From NCBI GenBank assembly GCA_017458265.1, contig JAFTFV010000048.1, positions 41,191 to 105,190 on the forward strand: a stretch of 64,000 nucleotides of DNA, written 5' to 3'. The notes below the pieces were generated by a model. It worked only from the letters and a program-made list of their open reading frames with translations. It was not told the DNA's origin and did no database searches. Shown here one piece after another: positions 7,929-17,041 of this stretch. Origin of the DNA: Bacteroidales bacterium. GTDB lineage: Bacteria; Bacteroidota; Bacteroidia; Bacteroidales; UBA932. The position numbers and the translations under genes were made by a program. Each line of letters starts with the position of its first letter. Positions within the stretch are counted from its first letter, which is position 1.

Positions 7929-10177
7929 TGGGAGAACTTGCACCCCTTATTGCAGACCTTGCGCTGATACTTATATGCGCCGGCGTCATGACCCTCATCT
8001 TCAAGAAGCTGGGTCAGCCGCTGGTGCTTGGCTATATACTGGCCGGTTTCATCGCAAGTCCGCATTTCTCGCTCACTCCCTCTGTCATCGATGCAGCCAG
8101 CATCCATGTATGGTCGGACATCGGCGTAATCTTCCTCCTGTTTGCCCTGGGACTTGAATTCAGCTTCAAGAAGATAGTAAAGGTGGGCGGCGCAGCCATC
8201 ATCGCGGCCCTTACCATCATCTTCGGGATGATATTCCTGGGCTTCACTGTGGGATCGGCCCTGGGGTGGAGCAAGATGGACGCCCTGTTCCTTGGCGGAA
8301 TGATATCAATGTCTTCCACCACAATTATTTACAAGGCGTTCGAAGACCTTGGGCTTGCGAAGAAGAAGTTCGCCGGCCTTGTGATGTCCATCCTCATCCT
8401 GGAGGACATCCTGGCCGTGGTTCTCATGGTAGTGCTTTCCACAATCTCCGTTTCCTCCACATTTGAGGGCGGGGCGCTTGTCGGGAGCATCCTCAAACTG
8501 GTCTTCTATCTTGTCCTGTGGCTTGTGATGGGCATTTACCTCATCCCTCTCATCCTCAGGAAGACAAAGAAACTGCTAAGTGACGAAACCCTCCTTGTGG
8601 TGTCACTCGGCCTGTGCTTCCTCATGGTCGTCATTGCCGACAAAGCCGGCTTCTCTGCAGCCTTCGGCGCCTTCATCATGGGCTCCATACTTGCAGAAAC
8701 GCTTGAGGCAGAGCACATAGAGCACCTGGTAAAACCGGTCAAGGACCTCTTCGGAGCCATATTCTTCGTGTCTGTGGGCATGATGGTAGACCCTGCCATG
8801 ATAGCCCAGTACTGGCTGCCCATCCTCATCATCACCATTACCGTGATTGTGGGACAGGCAACCTTTGCAACGCTTGGCACCCTGCTTTCCGGCCAGCCGC
8901 TCAGGACCGCCATCCAGTGCGGTTTCTCCCTCACGCAGATAGGCGAGTTCGCGTTCATCATCGCTTCCCTTGGCGTCGCCTTGGGGGTTACGTCGAACTT
9001 CCTCTATCCCATAGTGGTTGCGGTTTCGGTGATTACGATTTTCCTCACGCCTTACATGATAAGGCTGGCAGAACCCGCATACGCAAAGATTTACAAGATT
9101 ATGCCCCAGAAGGCCAAAGACTTCCTTGACGGCTATGCCGAAAGTGCAGAACCCGCCACCCAGAAGGACAGCCCCTGGAAGGTCTACCTTGGCGGCATCG
9201 CCGGCACCCTTGTGATCAACGTAATCCTTTCGATCGCAATCTGCACCATCGGTTTCAGTTTCCTCCTTCCCGTCGCAAGGGAATGGATTCCGGGCATCTG
9301 GGCCGATATCGCCACCGCCGCCGTCATCCTTGCCGTCCTTTCGCCTTTCCTCAGGACCATCCTCGTAAAGGGCAATAAGTCCAAGGAGTTCAGCCAGCTG
9401 TGGAATGAGAACCGTGCCAACCGGGCGCCTCTCGTGGCAAGTATCGTGGTCCGATATGCTATCGTCCTCGGCTTCATCCTGTACGTTCTCGCACGCCTTT
9501 TCCACATTTCGGTGATCCTTATCATCCTGCTTGCCCTTGTCATCCTTGGCGTGATTGTGTTCAACCGCTGGACAAGGCGCTCCTCCCACGCTATCTCGGA
9601 GACCTTCCAGACCAACCTCCGCTCCCGCGAAATGAGGGCCGAATACCTTGGCGAAAAGGCTCCCGAATATGCCGAAGACCTCATCGACAAGGACCTTCAC
9701 CTTGCCGATTATGAAGTCCCCGCAGAGATTGAATGGGCCGGCGAGCAGCTGCGCGAGCTGGATTTCGGAAGGAAGTACGGTATCCACGTGGTGTCCATCC
9801 TCCGTGGCAGCAAGCGCATCAACATCCCGAGTGCCCATGACCGCATCTTCCCTCTGGACAAGATTCAGGTTATCGGCACGGATACAGGTCTCGAGGCCTT
9901 CGGAAAGGCCCTCCAGGCAACTGATGCCGACATTCCCGATAACCTCTCCGAACAGGAGATGATCATGAGAAGGCTTCTCATCGGCCCCGATTCTCCTTTC
10001 GTCGGCAAGACTATCCATGAGGCCGGAATCCGAAGCCGTTGGCACTGTGTCGTCGCCGGTGTCGAAAGGAATGACGGCGCCCTTCATGTTCCCAGCGCAT
10101 CCACGGTCCTTCAGGAAGGGGACACCGTATGGCTCGTAGGGGAGCACAAGGACATTGAAAAACTGATGACTGCATAA
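7928..10177 (+). CDS. Kef-type cation/proton antiporter (CPA2) with two RCK-C domains
   Basis: An inner-membrane K+ (or Na+)/H+ antiporter of the CPA2 family. About twelve membrane helices span residues 5-400, including the QPLVLGYILAGF and FGAFIMGSILAE segments. A second, shorter hydrophobic block follows at about 420-550. Two TrkA-C (RCK-C) domains occupy roughly 595-680 and 680-749; the second contains FVGKTIHEAGIRSRWHCVVA. There is no RCK-N Rossmann domain, so it should not be gated by NAD(H) like KefC. The ion is not determined. It is translationally coupled to rny and sits 1 nt before the nucleotidase. Confidence 0.9.
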   Translation: MGELAPLIADLALILICAGVMTLIFKKLGQPLVLGYILAGFIASPHFSLTPSVIDAASIHVWSDIGVIFLLFALGLEFSFKKIVKVGGAAIIAALTIIFGMIFLGFTVGSALGWSKMDALFLGGMISMSSTTIIYKAFEDLGLAKKKFAGLVMSILILEDILAVVLMVVLSTISVSSTFEGGALVGSILKLVFYLVLWLVMGIYLIPLILRKTKKLLSDETLLVVSLGLCFLMVVIADKAGFSAAFGAFIMGSILAETLEAEHIEHLVKPVKDLFGAIFFVSVGMMVDPAMIAQYWLPILIITITVIVGQATFATLGTLLSGQPLRTAIQCGFSLTQIGEFAFIIASLGVALGVTSNFLYPIVVAVSVITIFLTPYMIRLAEPAYAKIYKIMPQKAKDFLDGYAESAEPATQKDSPWKVYLGGIAGTLVINVILSIAICTIGFSFLLPVAREWIPGIWADIATAAVILAVLSPFLRTILVKGNKSKEFSQLWNENRANRAPLVASIVVRYAIVLGFILYVLARLFHISVILIILLALVILGVIVFNRWTRRSSHAISETFQTNLRSREMRAEYLGEKAPEYAEDLIDKDLHLADYEVPAEIEWAGEQLRELDFGRKYGIHVVSILRGSKRINIPSAHDRIFPLDKIQVIGTDTGLEAFGKALQATDADIPDNLSEQEMIMRRLLIGPDSPFVGKTIHEAGIRSRWHCVVAGVERNDGALHVPSASTVLQEGDTVWLVGEHKDIEKLMTA

Positions 10178-10178
10178 T

Positions 10179-11903
10179 ATGAAAAGACTCTTTATCCTTA
10201 TTGCCGCCCTGGCAGCGCTCATCTCATGTTCCCGCACCCTCAAGGACGGAGATTACACCCTTACGGTCCTCTCCACCAATGACGTCCACGGCACATGGTT
10301 CGACTCCACCTACGTCGGCGGCCGCGTAAAGAAATCCATATTTGCAATCAATCACTACGTAGACAGCGTCCGCAAGGCAGACGGGCCGGAGAACGTCCTT
10401 CTCATCGACGCCGGAGACTGCCTCCAGGGAGACAATGCCACATACTACTACAACTTCGTGGACACCACCTCCAGGCACCTTTTCTCACGCATCATGGAGT
10501 ACATGAAGTACGATGCCATTGCAATGGGAAACCACGACGTGGAGACAGGCCATCCCGTGTATGACCGCGTGCAGAAGGAACTCGTAAAAGGCGGCTCTGA
10601 ATTTCTTGCAGGAAATGCCGTAAAGAACGACGGCTCAGGTACTTATTTCCCTCTTTACAAGGTTGTGAAAAAGGCCGGTCTCAAGATAGCCGTCCTGGGT
10701 TACACCAATGCCAACATCAAGGCCTGGCTCTCAGAGGAGCTCTGGAGCGGAATGCACTTCGTCTCCATTGCCGACATCATCCAGCGCGACGTCGACTATG
10801 TCCGTGAAAAGGAGAAACCGGACGTCCTTGTAGCCTCCATGCACTCTGCATGCGGAAAAGGCGACGGCACCATCCTTGAGGCCGAAGCCCTTGACGCCTT
10901 CAACAGCGTTCAGGGCGTAGACTGGCTCATCTGCGGTCACGACCACGTCCCCTATGTGGAAACCCGCGAGAATTCGGCCCTACTCAATTCAGGCAGCCAC
11001 AGCCGCTACCTTGCACACGGCAAGATGCATCTGAAAGTAGAAGGCGGCAAGGTAGTGTCCAAGAGCTTCGAGACAGACCTCATCCCCGTGGATGCCAGAA
11101 TGGCAGACCCCGTGATGAGGGAAACCTTCCGTCCCGAATTCGAGGCTGTAAGGGCATTCACGGTACAGAAGGTGGGCACCCTTGTGACAGACCTCAGGAC
11201 TCGCGATTCCTACGCCGGGCAGAGTGACTACATGAACGTCCTTCACTTTGTCACCCTGAACCGCCCTGATGTAGAGATATCCATCGCAGCACCGCTTACC
11301 TTCAACGGTACCATCAAGAAGGGAGACCTCCTCTTCAATGACCTCTTCACTATCTATCCTTTTGAGAATCAGCTCTATGTGGTCAAGATGACGGGAGACG
11401 AGGTCGTCCGCTTCCTTGAAGCATCCTACGACCGCTGGATAGAAACTCCCGGACAGCATGTCCTGAAGCTCCGTACCGGAGACAACTACCGCACGGGAGA
11501 GCGCAAGTACTCCTTCGAGAATGCCTTCTTCAACTTCGATTCTGCCGGCGGAATCAATTACACCGTGGATGTCACAAAACCCCGCGGTAGCAGGGTGCAT
11601 GTCTCCTCCATGGCCGGCGGAGAACCCTTTGACCAGCAGCGCACCTATAATGTAGGTATGACCTCATACCGCGCCAGCGGCGGGGGAGACCTCCTCAAGG
11701 AGATCGGCATTGATACTGACAGGATAGACGAGCGCATCGTCAACCGCTATCCCGAAATCCGCACTCTCATCTACGACTGCATCATCGAGCACAAAGTCAT
11801 GGATCCCCAGTCCTGTATCGGCACCATCGGCACCTGGCAGTTCACCCCGGAGAGCGCCCGCAAAAAAATAGCAGCCGACATGCAGCTGCTGTTCCCGCAC
11901 TAG
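10179..11903 (+). CDS. Periplasmic 5'-nucleotidase / UDP-sugar hydrolase lipoprotein
   Basis: Hydrolyses nucleotides (and possibly UDP-sugars) outside the inner membrane for purine salvage. The signal peptide ends in a lipobox (ALISC). The calcineurin-like metallophosphatase domain has NDVHG (from residue 34), DAGDCLQG, GNHDVE (from 117) and CGHDH. The C-terminal 5_nucleotid_C domain (about 330-560) has the NDLFTIYPFENQLYVVK region. Its 574 residues match the family. It is last in the rny-antiporter-nucleotidase run and ends at a strong terminator. It faces the purine nucleoside phosphorylase pair, a sensible metabolic neighbour. Confidence 0.9.
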   Translation: MKRLFILIAALAALISCSRTLKDGDYTLTVLSTNDVHGTWFDSTYVGGRVKKSIFAINHYVDSVRKADGPENVLLIDAGDCLQGDNATYYYNFVDTTSRHLFSRIMEYMKYDAIAMGNHDVETGHPVYDRVQKELVKGGSEFLAGNAVKNDGSGTYFPLYKVVKKAGLKIAVLGYTNANIKAWLSEELWSGMHFVSIADIIQRDVDYVREKEKPDVLVASMHSACGKGDGTILEAEALDAFNSVQGVDWLICGHDHVPYVETRENSALLNSGSHSRYLAHGKMHLKVEGGKVVSKSFETDLIPVDARMADPVMRETFRPEFEAVRAFTVQKVGTLVTDLRTRDSYAGQSDYMNVLHFVTLNRPDVEISIAAPLTFNGTIKKGDLLFNDLFTIYPFENQLYVVKMTGDEVVRFLEASYDRWIETPGQHVLKLRTGDNYRTGERKYSFENAFFNFDSAGGINYTVDVTKPRGSRVHVSSMAGGEPFDQQRTYNVGMTSYRASGGGDLLKEIGIDTDRIDERIVNRYPEIRTLIYDCIIEHKVMDPQSCIGTIGTWQFTPESARKKIAADMQLLFPH

Positions 11904-12011
11904 CGTGAAATGTAACTGATTATTAATCACGATGTTACCCAAAAGGCTTGCCTCCAAAACGGGGTAAGCCTTTTGGTTTTTTTGTTGATATTCAGTTACT
12001 TGCATTTCACG
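11904..12011. repeat. Inverted repeat nested around the 5'-nucleotidase terminator
   Basis: The left arm CGTGAAATG plus TAACTGA (11904-11919) is matched in reverse by TCAGTTA plus CATTTCACG (11992-12011), with a 4-nt insertion (CTTG) in the right arm. The pair encloses the terminator at 11939-11983. Confidence 0.6.
11939..11983 (+). terminator. Terminator of the rny-antiporter-nucleotidase run
   Basis: A CCAAAAGGCTT / AAGCCTTTTGG stem with the inner CCTCC / GGGG pairing is followed by seven T's. Confidence 0.9.
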
Positions 12012-12056
12012 GTTTTATGGAAGGAAGACACGCCTCCGGGATAGTACTCCCTTCCA

Positions 12057-12084
12057 CAAAAAAAGGTGGTCAGAATGACCACCT
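12057..12084 (-). terminator. Terminator of the purine phosphorylase operon
   Basis: AGGTGGTCA / TGACCACCT is a perfect 9-bp stem with a GAA loop. On the minus strand it is followed by a run of T's (the A-run at 12057-12064 on the plus strand). It lies 23 nt after the last stop codon. Confidence 0.88.
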
Positions 12085-12107
12085 GATGTATAGTGTTGAT
12101 AAACGCT

Positions 12108-12932
12108 TTAGAGTTTCTCAATCAGTTTTCGGAATATCAGCGACATCTTGTCGGCGGCGGCGTCGGCGGCCTTCACGATGGCTTCTCCGTCGGTGACGTA
12201 GTCTTCGTCGTCAGTGGCGTGGGCGACGTCAGTGATGACGGACATGCCGAATACCGGGATTGACGAGTGGCGGGCTACGATGACCTCCGGGGTTGTGCTC
12301 ATGCCGACTGCATCGGCACCGATAGTGCGGAAATAACCGTATTCTGCGGGAGTTTCATAGCAGGGACCCGTGCAGGCCACATAAACGCCCTTGCGAAGGA
12401 CGATGCCCTCCTTTGCGGCAACCCTTTCCGCCAGGCGGATAAGTGAAGGGTCGTACGGACGGGTCATGTCCGGGAACCTGGGGCCGAAGTCTTCCAGATT
12501 GGGGCCGATGAGGGGGTTGGGAAGGAGGTTGATGTGGTCCTTGATTATCATGAGGTCTCCCACGCGGAAACCCAGGTTTGTTCCGCCGGCGGCGTTGGAA
12601 ACGAAAAGATACTGTATGCCGATGACCTTCATCACCCTGATGGGCAGCGTGACCTGCGTCATCTCATATCCTTCGTAGTAGTGGATGCGCCCCTGCATCG
12701 CAATCACGGTTTTACCGCTCAGCTGACCTACGATAAAGTTGCCCTTATGGCCGATTGCCGTTGATACGGGGAAGCCGGGAATTTCCTTGTAGGGAATTAC
12801 AACGGGGTTTTCAATCTGCTCTGCAAGTTTGCCGAGTCCGGAACCGAGGACTATGCCCACGGTGGGCTCCAGCTTTCCTATCTGTTTGCGGACATACGCT
12901 GCCGCAGCGTTTATGGTTTCGAGATAAGTCAT
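12108..12932 (-). CDS. Purine nucleoside phosphorylase paralog with Asp at the specificity position
   Basis: A trimeric-type purine nucleoside phosphorylase (PunA/XapA family), which splits purine nucleosides with phosphate into base and (deoxy)ribose-1-phosphate. Family motifs are GSGLGKL (phosphate loop), [31 protein letters not shown] and [13 protein letters not shown]. It is the same length as, and closely related to, the adjacent gene upstream. The position equivalent to human PNP Asn243, in the SVIT-N stretch, is Asp235 here (SVITDVAH). In the family Asn favours 6-oxopurines and Asp favours 6-aminopurines, so it may use adenosine-type substrates; this is inference. Its start overlaps the previous stop by 4 nt. 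Confidence 0.9.
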   Translation of the reverse strand: MTYLETINAAAAYVRKQIGKLEPTVGIVLGSGLGKLAEQIENPVVIPYKEIPGFPVSTAIGHKGNFIVGQLSGKTVIAMQGRIHYYEGYEMTQVTLPIRVMKVIGIQYLFVSNAAGGTNLGFRVGDLMIIKDHINLLPNPLIGPNLEDFGPRFPDMTRPYDPSLIRLAERVAAKEGIVLRKGVYVACTGPCYETPAEYGYFRTIGADAVGMSTTPEVIVARHSSIPVFGMSVITDVAHATDDEDYVTDGEAIVKAADAAADKMSLIFRKLIEKL

Positions 12933-13753
12933 AGTGATTCAATCATTTTTGTGATGAGCGCCGTCATCTCATCGGCCGCCTGGTTGGCTGCGGCCACTAC
13001 ATCGTCCCCGTCGTTTTCGTAATCTTCGGCATAGTCGTCGTGAGCCTCGTTGGTGATTACCGAGATGCCGAACACGGGAATGCCGGCATGCCTTGCTACT
13101 ATGACCTCCGGGACCGTGCTCATTCCCACGGCGTCACCGCCTATGATGCGGTAGAACTTGTATTCTGCCGGAGTTTCATAGGAGGGACCGGTATCGGCCA
13201 CGTAAACGCCCTTCTGGAGTGGGAAGCCGATTTTCTTGGCGATGCGCTGCGCCAGACGGATCAGGGAAGGGTCGTACGGGCGGGTCATGTCGGGGAACCT
13301 GGGTCCAATCTCGTCAAAGTTGGGGCCGATGAGGGGATTGGGCAGAAGATTGATATGGTCCTTGATAATCATGAGGTCTCCCACGTGGTAGCTGAAGTTG
13401 ATTCCGCCGGCCGCGTTTGAGACGAAGAGATACTTGATTCCAAGTTCAATCATTACTCTGATGGGCAGCACGACCTTTGCCATGCCGTAGCCTTCATAGT
13501 AGTGAATGCGGCCCTGCATGGCGATGACCGTCTTGCCTGCAAGGGTGCCCACGATGAAATTACCCTTGTGCCCGGTGGCTGTCGACACGGGGAAGCCGGG
13601 AATAGTGCCGTAGGGGATTACGATCTGATTCTCAATGGAATCTGCGAGCTGGCCGAGGCCGCTGCCAAGGACTATGCCCAGTTCAGGCTTCAGGCCGCCG
13701 ATACGTTCAAGGACACGGCTTGCCGCATCCTTGATTTCAGTTCTGGGATCCAT
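12929..13753 (-). CDS. Purine nucleoside phosphorylase (inosine/guanosine type)
   Basis: The first of two tandem 274-residue purine nucleoside phosphorylases. It has [38 protein letters not shown] and [13 protein letters not shown]. It keeps Asn235 in SVITNEAH, equivalent to human Asn243, and the Glu of YETPAE that binds the base, so inosine and guanosine are the expected substrates. The paralog downstream differs at the Asn. It lies 5 nt after the PUR-family gene and is probably cotranscribed from the promoter at 14128. Confidence 0.93.
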   Translation of the reverse strand: MDPRTEIKDAASRVLERIGGLKPELGIVLGSGLGQLADSIENQIVIPYGTIPGFPVSTATGHKGNFIVGTLAGKTVIAMQGRIHYYEGYGMAKVVLPIRVMIELGIKYLFVSNAAGGINFSYHVGDLMIIKDHINLLPNPLIGPNFDEIGPRFPDMTRPYDPSLIRLAQRIAKKIGFPLQKGVYVADTGPSYETPAEYKFYRIIGGDAVGMSTVPEVIVARHAGIPVFGISVITNEAHDDYAEDYENDGDDVVAAANQAADEMTALITKMIESL

Positions 13754-13758
13754 GCTCG

Positions 13759-14100
13759 TTAGAATTCTTCCTGGGATTCTTCTTCCTTGGGAGTATACTG
13801 GCGGATGGGTGCGTCGTGAAGGAGGTCATGGCAGATGTACTTCACGGCTTCCTGCAGTCCTTCGGAGAATTTCTCGAAGTCTTCCTTGTAGAGGAAAATC
13901 TTGTGCTTGTCGTAGGTGTAGCTGCCGTCGCGTTCAGTGCGGCGTTTGCTTTCGGTGATGGTCAGGTAGTAGTCATTGTTGCCCTTCGTTGCTTTCACAT
14001 CGAAGAAATACGTACGTTTACCGGCACGGACCGGTTTTGAATAAACGTCTTCCGAGCTCCGCTCCTGGGCGCGCCCCCGCTCAAAATCTTCATTATACAT
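13759..14100 (-). CDS. PUR-alpha-like nucleic-acid-binding protein (DUF3276)
   Basis: A 113-residue member of the bacterial PUR family (DUF3276), related to Borrelia PurA (EbfC partner) and to eukaryotic Pur-alpha, which bind single-stranded DNA or RNA. The core is [28 protein letters not shown] followed by [11 protein letters not shown], the beta-beta-beta-beta-alpha PUR repeat; two copies per dimer are expected. The tail is acidic and disordered. It is first in a minus-strand operon with the two purine nucleoside phosphorylases. What it regulates or binds is not evident. Confidence 0.85.
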   Translation of the reverse strand: MYNEDFERGRAQERSSEDVYSKPVRAGKRTYFFDVKATKGNNDYYLTITESKRRTERDGSYTYDKHKIFLYKEDFEKFSEGLQEAVKYICHDLLHDAPIRQYTPKEEESQEEF

Positions 14101-14127
14101 GACGTGTTTCTGTTAGTATTAGTGTTA

Positions 14128-14135
14128 CAAATGTA
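14128..14135 (-). promoter_or_regulatory. -7 element of the PUR/phosphorylase operon
   Basis: Minus-strand TACATTTG, 27 nt before ATG 14100. It is back to back with the nusB promoters. Confidence 0.55.
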
Positions 14136-14156
14136 GGTAATTTATTTAAAAAACAC

Positions 14157-14177
14157 TAACTTTGTGCGGTAAATTTG
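14157..14177 (+). promoter_or_regulatory. Two successive -7 elements upstream of nusB
   Basis: TAACTTTG (14157-14164) and TAAATTTG (14170-14177) both fit TAnnTTTG. The second is only 6 nt before ATG 14184, so it would give a leaderless message; the first would give a short leader. Confidence 0.5.
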
Positions 14178-14183
14178 TGCTGT

Positions 14184-15143
14184 ATGTTAAATCGAAGAAT
14201 CCTCCGCGTCAAAACTTACAAAGTTCTTTACTCATGTGCTGAGAATCAATCCCTTTCGCTGAAAGATGCCCTGGGAGAACTCTCAAGCAGCCTTGAAGCC
14301 ACGCGGGACCTGTATATCTATCTCCTCGGCGTAATTCCCGCCCTCACCGCAGAAGCCTCAAGAAGGATTGAGGCCGCAAAGGAAAAGTTCAACCCCACAG
14401 AGGAAGAACTCAACCCGTCGATGAAGTTCGTGAACAACGCCTTCGCCCGTATCCTCAATGAAGATCCGGACTATCAGCGCCTCGTCGAAAAGAAGCACTT
14501 CTCCTGGGACCAGAACGACTCCCTTGTCCACAACCTCTGGGAAACCATCCGCACAAGGCAGTACTACAAGGACTTCATGTCATCGGCCGATGAGCCCATA
14601 AAGGCCACCGCAGCCCTCTGGAAGGCCGTTTTCTCCAAAGAGCTGGAAGACAACGACGCCCTTCTCGCCACCCTGGAGGACAATTCCCTCTACTGGACGG
14701 CCGACGACCTCGGCTACGTCCTGGGTTTCTCCCTGAAGGCCTTCGACCGCATGGCAAAGACCGGCACCTGGAACCTCCCGCCGCTCTACCAGAGCGACAT
14801 CCTTTCGGCAGAGGGAAAGAAGGTTGACAGCGACAGCGACTTTGTCCGCACCCTTCTCACCGTAGCCTACGGCCACAGGGAAGAGTATGCAAAGCTCATC
14901 TCCGGCAGCGTCTCCAAGTGGGACCTTGACCGTCTCTGCGCATCGGACATCATCCTTGTCTCCATGGGCCTTGCAGAGGCCGCCGCATTCCCGGAAATCC
15001 CCCTCAAGGTTTCCATCAACGAATACGTAGAAATTGCAAAATACTATTCCACGCCCCGTTCCAGCGGCTTTGTGAACGGTCTTCTGGACCGCCTCGCCCG
15101 TGAGATGCAGGAGCGCGGAGAAATCGTCAAAAACAATTTATAA
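14184..15143 (+). CDS. nusB: Transcription antitermination protein NusB (long Bacteroidota form)
   Basis: Helps NusE (S10) bind boxA RNA in rRNA operon antitermination. The C-terminal about 100 residues carry the NusB helical domain (DRLCASDIILVSMGLAEA, PLKVSINEYVEIAKYYSTPRS). A helical N-terminal extension of about 200 residues is usual in Bacteroidota. ATG 14184 was preferred over the TTG at 14175, which is part of the -7 element. It leads the nusB-yajC-ybbR-coaE run. Confidence 0.93.
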   Translation: MLNRRILRVKTYKVLYSCAENQSLSLKDALGELSSSLEATRDLYIYLLGVIPALTAEASRRIEAAKEKFNPTEEELNPSMKFVNNAFARILNEDPDYQRLVEKKHFSWDQNDSLVHNLWETIRTRQYYKDFMSSADEPIKATAALWKAVFSKELEDNDALLATLEDNSLYWTADDLGYVLGFSLKAFDRMAKTGTWNLPPLYQSDILSAEGKKVDSDSDFVRTLLTVAYGHREEYAKLISGSVSKWDLDRLCASDIILVSMGLAEAAAFPEIPLKVSINEYVEIAKYYSTPRSSGFVNGLLDRLAREMQERGEIVKNNL

Positions 15144-15146
15144 ACC

Positions 15147-15476
15147 ATGAATACCCTTACTATTTACGCACTTCAGGCAGCCGCTCCTGCGGCAGGACAG
15201 CAGCAGAGCGCCCTCCCTACAATCCTCATGTTTGCCGCCATCATCCTCGTGATGTGGCTTTTCATGATCCGTCCCCAGCGCAAGCAGCAGAAGGAACTCC
15301 AGAACTTCCGCAATTCCCTCAAGAAAGGTGACAAGGTAGTTACCGTGGGCGGTATCTACGGAGAAATCCTCGAGGTAAACGAAAAGACCGCCCTCATCCG
15401 TGTAGACGGAGACGTAAAGCTCCGCGTAGACAAGCAGGGCCTCGTGAAGGATTACTCAGAGACCGCACAGTCCTAA
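15147..15476 (+). CDS. yajC: Preprotein translocase accessory subunit YajC
   Basis: A small single-pass membrane protein that associates with SecDF. Its 109 residues include one membrane helix at about 23-42, then RPQRKQQKELQ, then the YajC core KKGDKVVTVGGIYGEI. It begins 3 nt after nusB stops and ends 3 nt before ybbR, so it is in the same operon. Confidence 0.93.
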   Translation: MNTLTIYALQAAAPAAGQQQSALPTILMFAAIILVMWLFMIRPQRKQQKELQNFRNSLKKGDKVVTVGGIYGEILEVNEKTALIRVDGDVKLRVDKQGLVKDYSETAQS

Positions 15477-15479
15477 GAC

Positions 15480-16448
15480 GTGTCCCTCAGAGACCGTATA
15501 AAACTCCGTGTCGGAGGAAGGGAAAGAGAGCTTGCATTTCTCATCTTTTCCCTTCTTCTGGCTTTTGGTACATGGTTGTTCACCAATCTCTCCAAGACTT
15601 ACTCCGGAACAATCAGTGTCCCTGTCATTGCTGAATGCAACATTGACGGGCACTCCAACCAGTCTTCAAATACGGCCATAGTCAGCGCCCGCTGCCGCGT
15701 GGACGGATTCCGCCTGGTAAGAGAGCAGAGCCGCTCCGACAAGAAGCCCGTCACAGTCAAGTTCGACAGGGCAGACCTTCGCCGCACGGGGGAGGATAGC
15801 TGGGCCATCTTCGGCAGTGCCAAGAACTCCTACATCAACGCCTTCTTCGGGGAAGGCGCCTCGCTGGAGGCCTTCATCACCGACACCCTCACCTTCGTCT
15901 TCGCGCGTGAGAATCACAAGAAAGTGCCCGTGGAAGTGCCCCTGAGTGTGACCTGCAGGAGCCAGTACATGCAGAGCGGCCAGTTCAAGGTCTATCCCGA
16001 CTCCGTAACCCTCTACGGTGAAGACAACCGCCTTGACGCAATCGACAAGGTGACCACAACCCGCCTCACCTTCAACGACATCGACGAAACCCGCCACGGC
16101 ATCGTCCGCCTTAACCGCCCCAAGGGCGTCAGGATATCTGCCGATGAGGTCACCTACGAACTGCCCATCTCCCGATACGTCGAACTCCAGAGAAACTACC
16201 AGGTAGAGGTCTACAATGCCCCCGCCGGTACAGACCTCCAGGTCTATCCCTCAGTTGCCAGCGTTACGCTCAGATGCGCCTTTCCGCTGGTGAAGGACCC
16301 GCTCCCGAACCTCCGCGTTTACATAGACTACCACGATTTCACGGCATCCAAGTCCGGCACCTGTGTCCCAAGGATACAGCGTATGCCTCAGGGCGTTCTG
16401 AGCTATCACGTGGAACCGGAAGTATTCGACTGCATAGAAATCCGATGA
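15480..16448 (+). CDS. YbbR-like domain protein
   Basis: A 322-residue protein with one N-terminal membrane anchor (about residues 18-37, AFLIFSLLLAFGTWLFTNL) and extracytoplasmic YbbR repeats. In Firmicutes a YbbR protein (CdaR) regulates a diadenylate cyclase; no cyclase gene is adjacent here, so that role is not implied. It starts at GTG 15480, since no in-frame ATG precedes the membrane anchor. The TGA stop overlaps the coaE ATG by 4 nt. Confidence 0.82.
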   Translation: MSLRDRIKLRVGGRERELAFLIFSLLLAFGTWLFTNLSKTYSGTISVPVIAECNIDGHSNQSSNTAIVSARCRVDGFRLVREQSRSDKKPVTVKFDRADLRRTGEDSWAIFGSAKNSYINAFFGEGASLEAFITDTLTFVFARENHKKVPVEVPLSVTCRSQYMQSGQFKVYPDSVTLYGEDNRLDAIDKVTTTRLTFNDIDETRHGIVRLNRPKGVRISADEVTYELPISRYVELQRNYQVEVYNAPAGTDLQVYPSVASVTLRCAFPLVKDPLPNLRVYIDYHDFTASKSGTCVPRIQRMPQGVLSYHVEPEVFDCIEIR

Positions 16449-17023
16449 AAACGCTCCTTCTCACAGGCGGAATCGGCAGCGGCAAGTCTGCCGTGGCATC
16501 CATCCTGCGGGAGAGGGGCATACCGGTTTATGATTCCGACGCCGCCACAAAGGAGCTCTACACCCCCTGGCGCGTAAGGCAGATAGAGAAGCTGCTTGGC
16601 GTGAAAGTGCATGGAAAGGGTGGCTCCCTTGACAGGAAAGCACTGGCCTCGGTGGTTTTCAATGACCCGGCAGCGCTTGGGAAACTGGAGGATTACATCT
16701 ATCCTGCACTTTTGCGGGAATTCCGGAAATGGAGAAAGGTGAAGGATGCGCCTTTGGTGGTCTTTGAAAGTGCGGTTGCACTCTCGAAACCTTTCTTTGA
16801 CGGCCTCTGGGACGGGGTTATCCTTGTATCGGCACCGGAGAACCTGCGTATGTCACGTGCCGCTGCAAGGGACGGAGTCAGCGAAGAATCCGTCCGCCGG
16901 AGGGCCTCTCTCCAGGATATACCTGTGAAGGCAGACTTCCTCATCGTGAACGACGGCACCCTTGAAGAACTCGAATCCCGCGTGGAGAGTGATTTATTGA
17001 AGAAAATTGACTATATTTGTTAG
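16445..17023 (+). CDS. coaE: Dephospho-CoA kinase
   Basis: Phosphorylates the ribose 3'-OH of dephospho-CoA, the last step of coenzyme A synthesis. It has 192 residues with the P-loop GGIGSGKS near the N-terminus (residues 8-15), DSDAATKELY, and a lid region rich in Arg (SRAAARDGVSEESVRRRASLQ). The start is ATG 16445, which overlaps the ybbR stop as ATGA; a longer in-frame extension inside ybbR is ignored. Its 3' end contains the promoter of the next gene. Confidence 0.95.
   Translation: MKTLLLTGGIGSGKSAVASILRERGIPVYDSDAATKELYTPWRVRQIEKLLGVKVHGKGGSLDRKALASVVFNDPAALGKLEDYIYPALLREFRKWRKVKDAPLVVFESAVALSKPFFDGLWDGVILVSAPENLRMSRAAARDGVSEESVRRRASLQDIPVKADFLIVNDGTLEELESRVESDLLKKIDYIC
17012..17019 (+). 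promoter_or_regulatory. -7 element of the DUF5606 gene, inside the end of coaE
   Basis: TATATTTG, 22 nt before ATG 17042. It overlaps the last codons of coaE. Confidence 0.5.
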
Positions 17024-17041
17024 ATTAAACATTTTGATATC

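Noticed and set aside
8603-10243. 546-codon frame antisense to the Kef-type antiporter gene
   Set aside because: It is one of several long antisense frames (others at 1785-2729, 4168-5157, 19492-20709) produced by GC-rich third positions; its translation has no recognisable motif, and the sense strand encodes a clear family protein.
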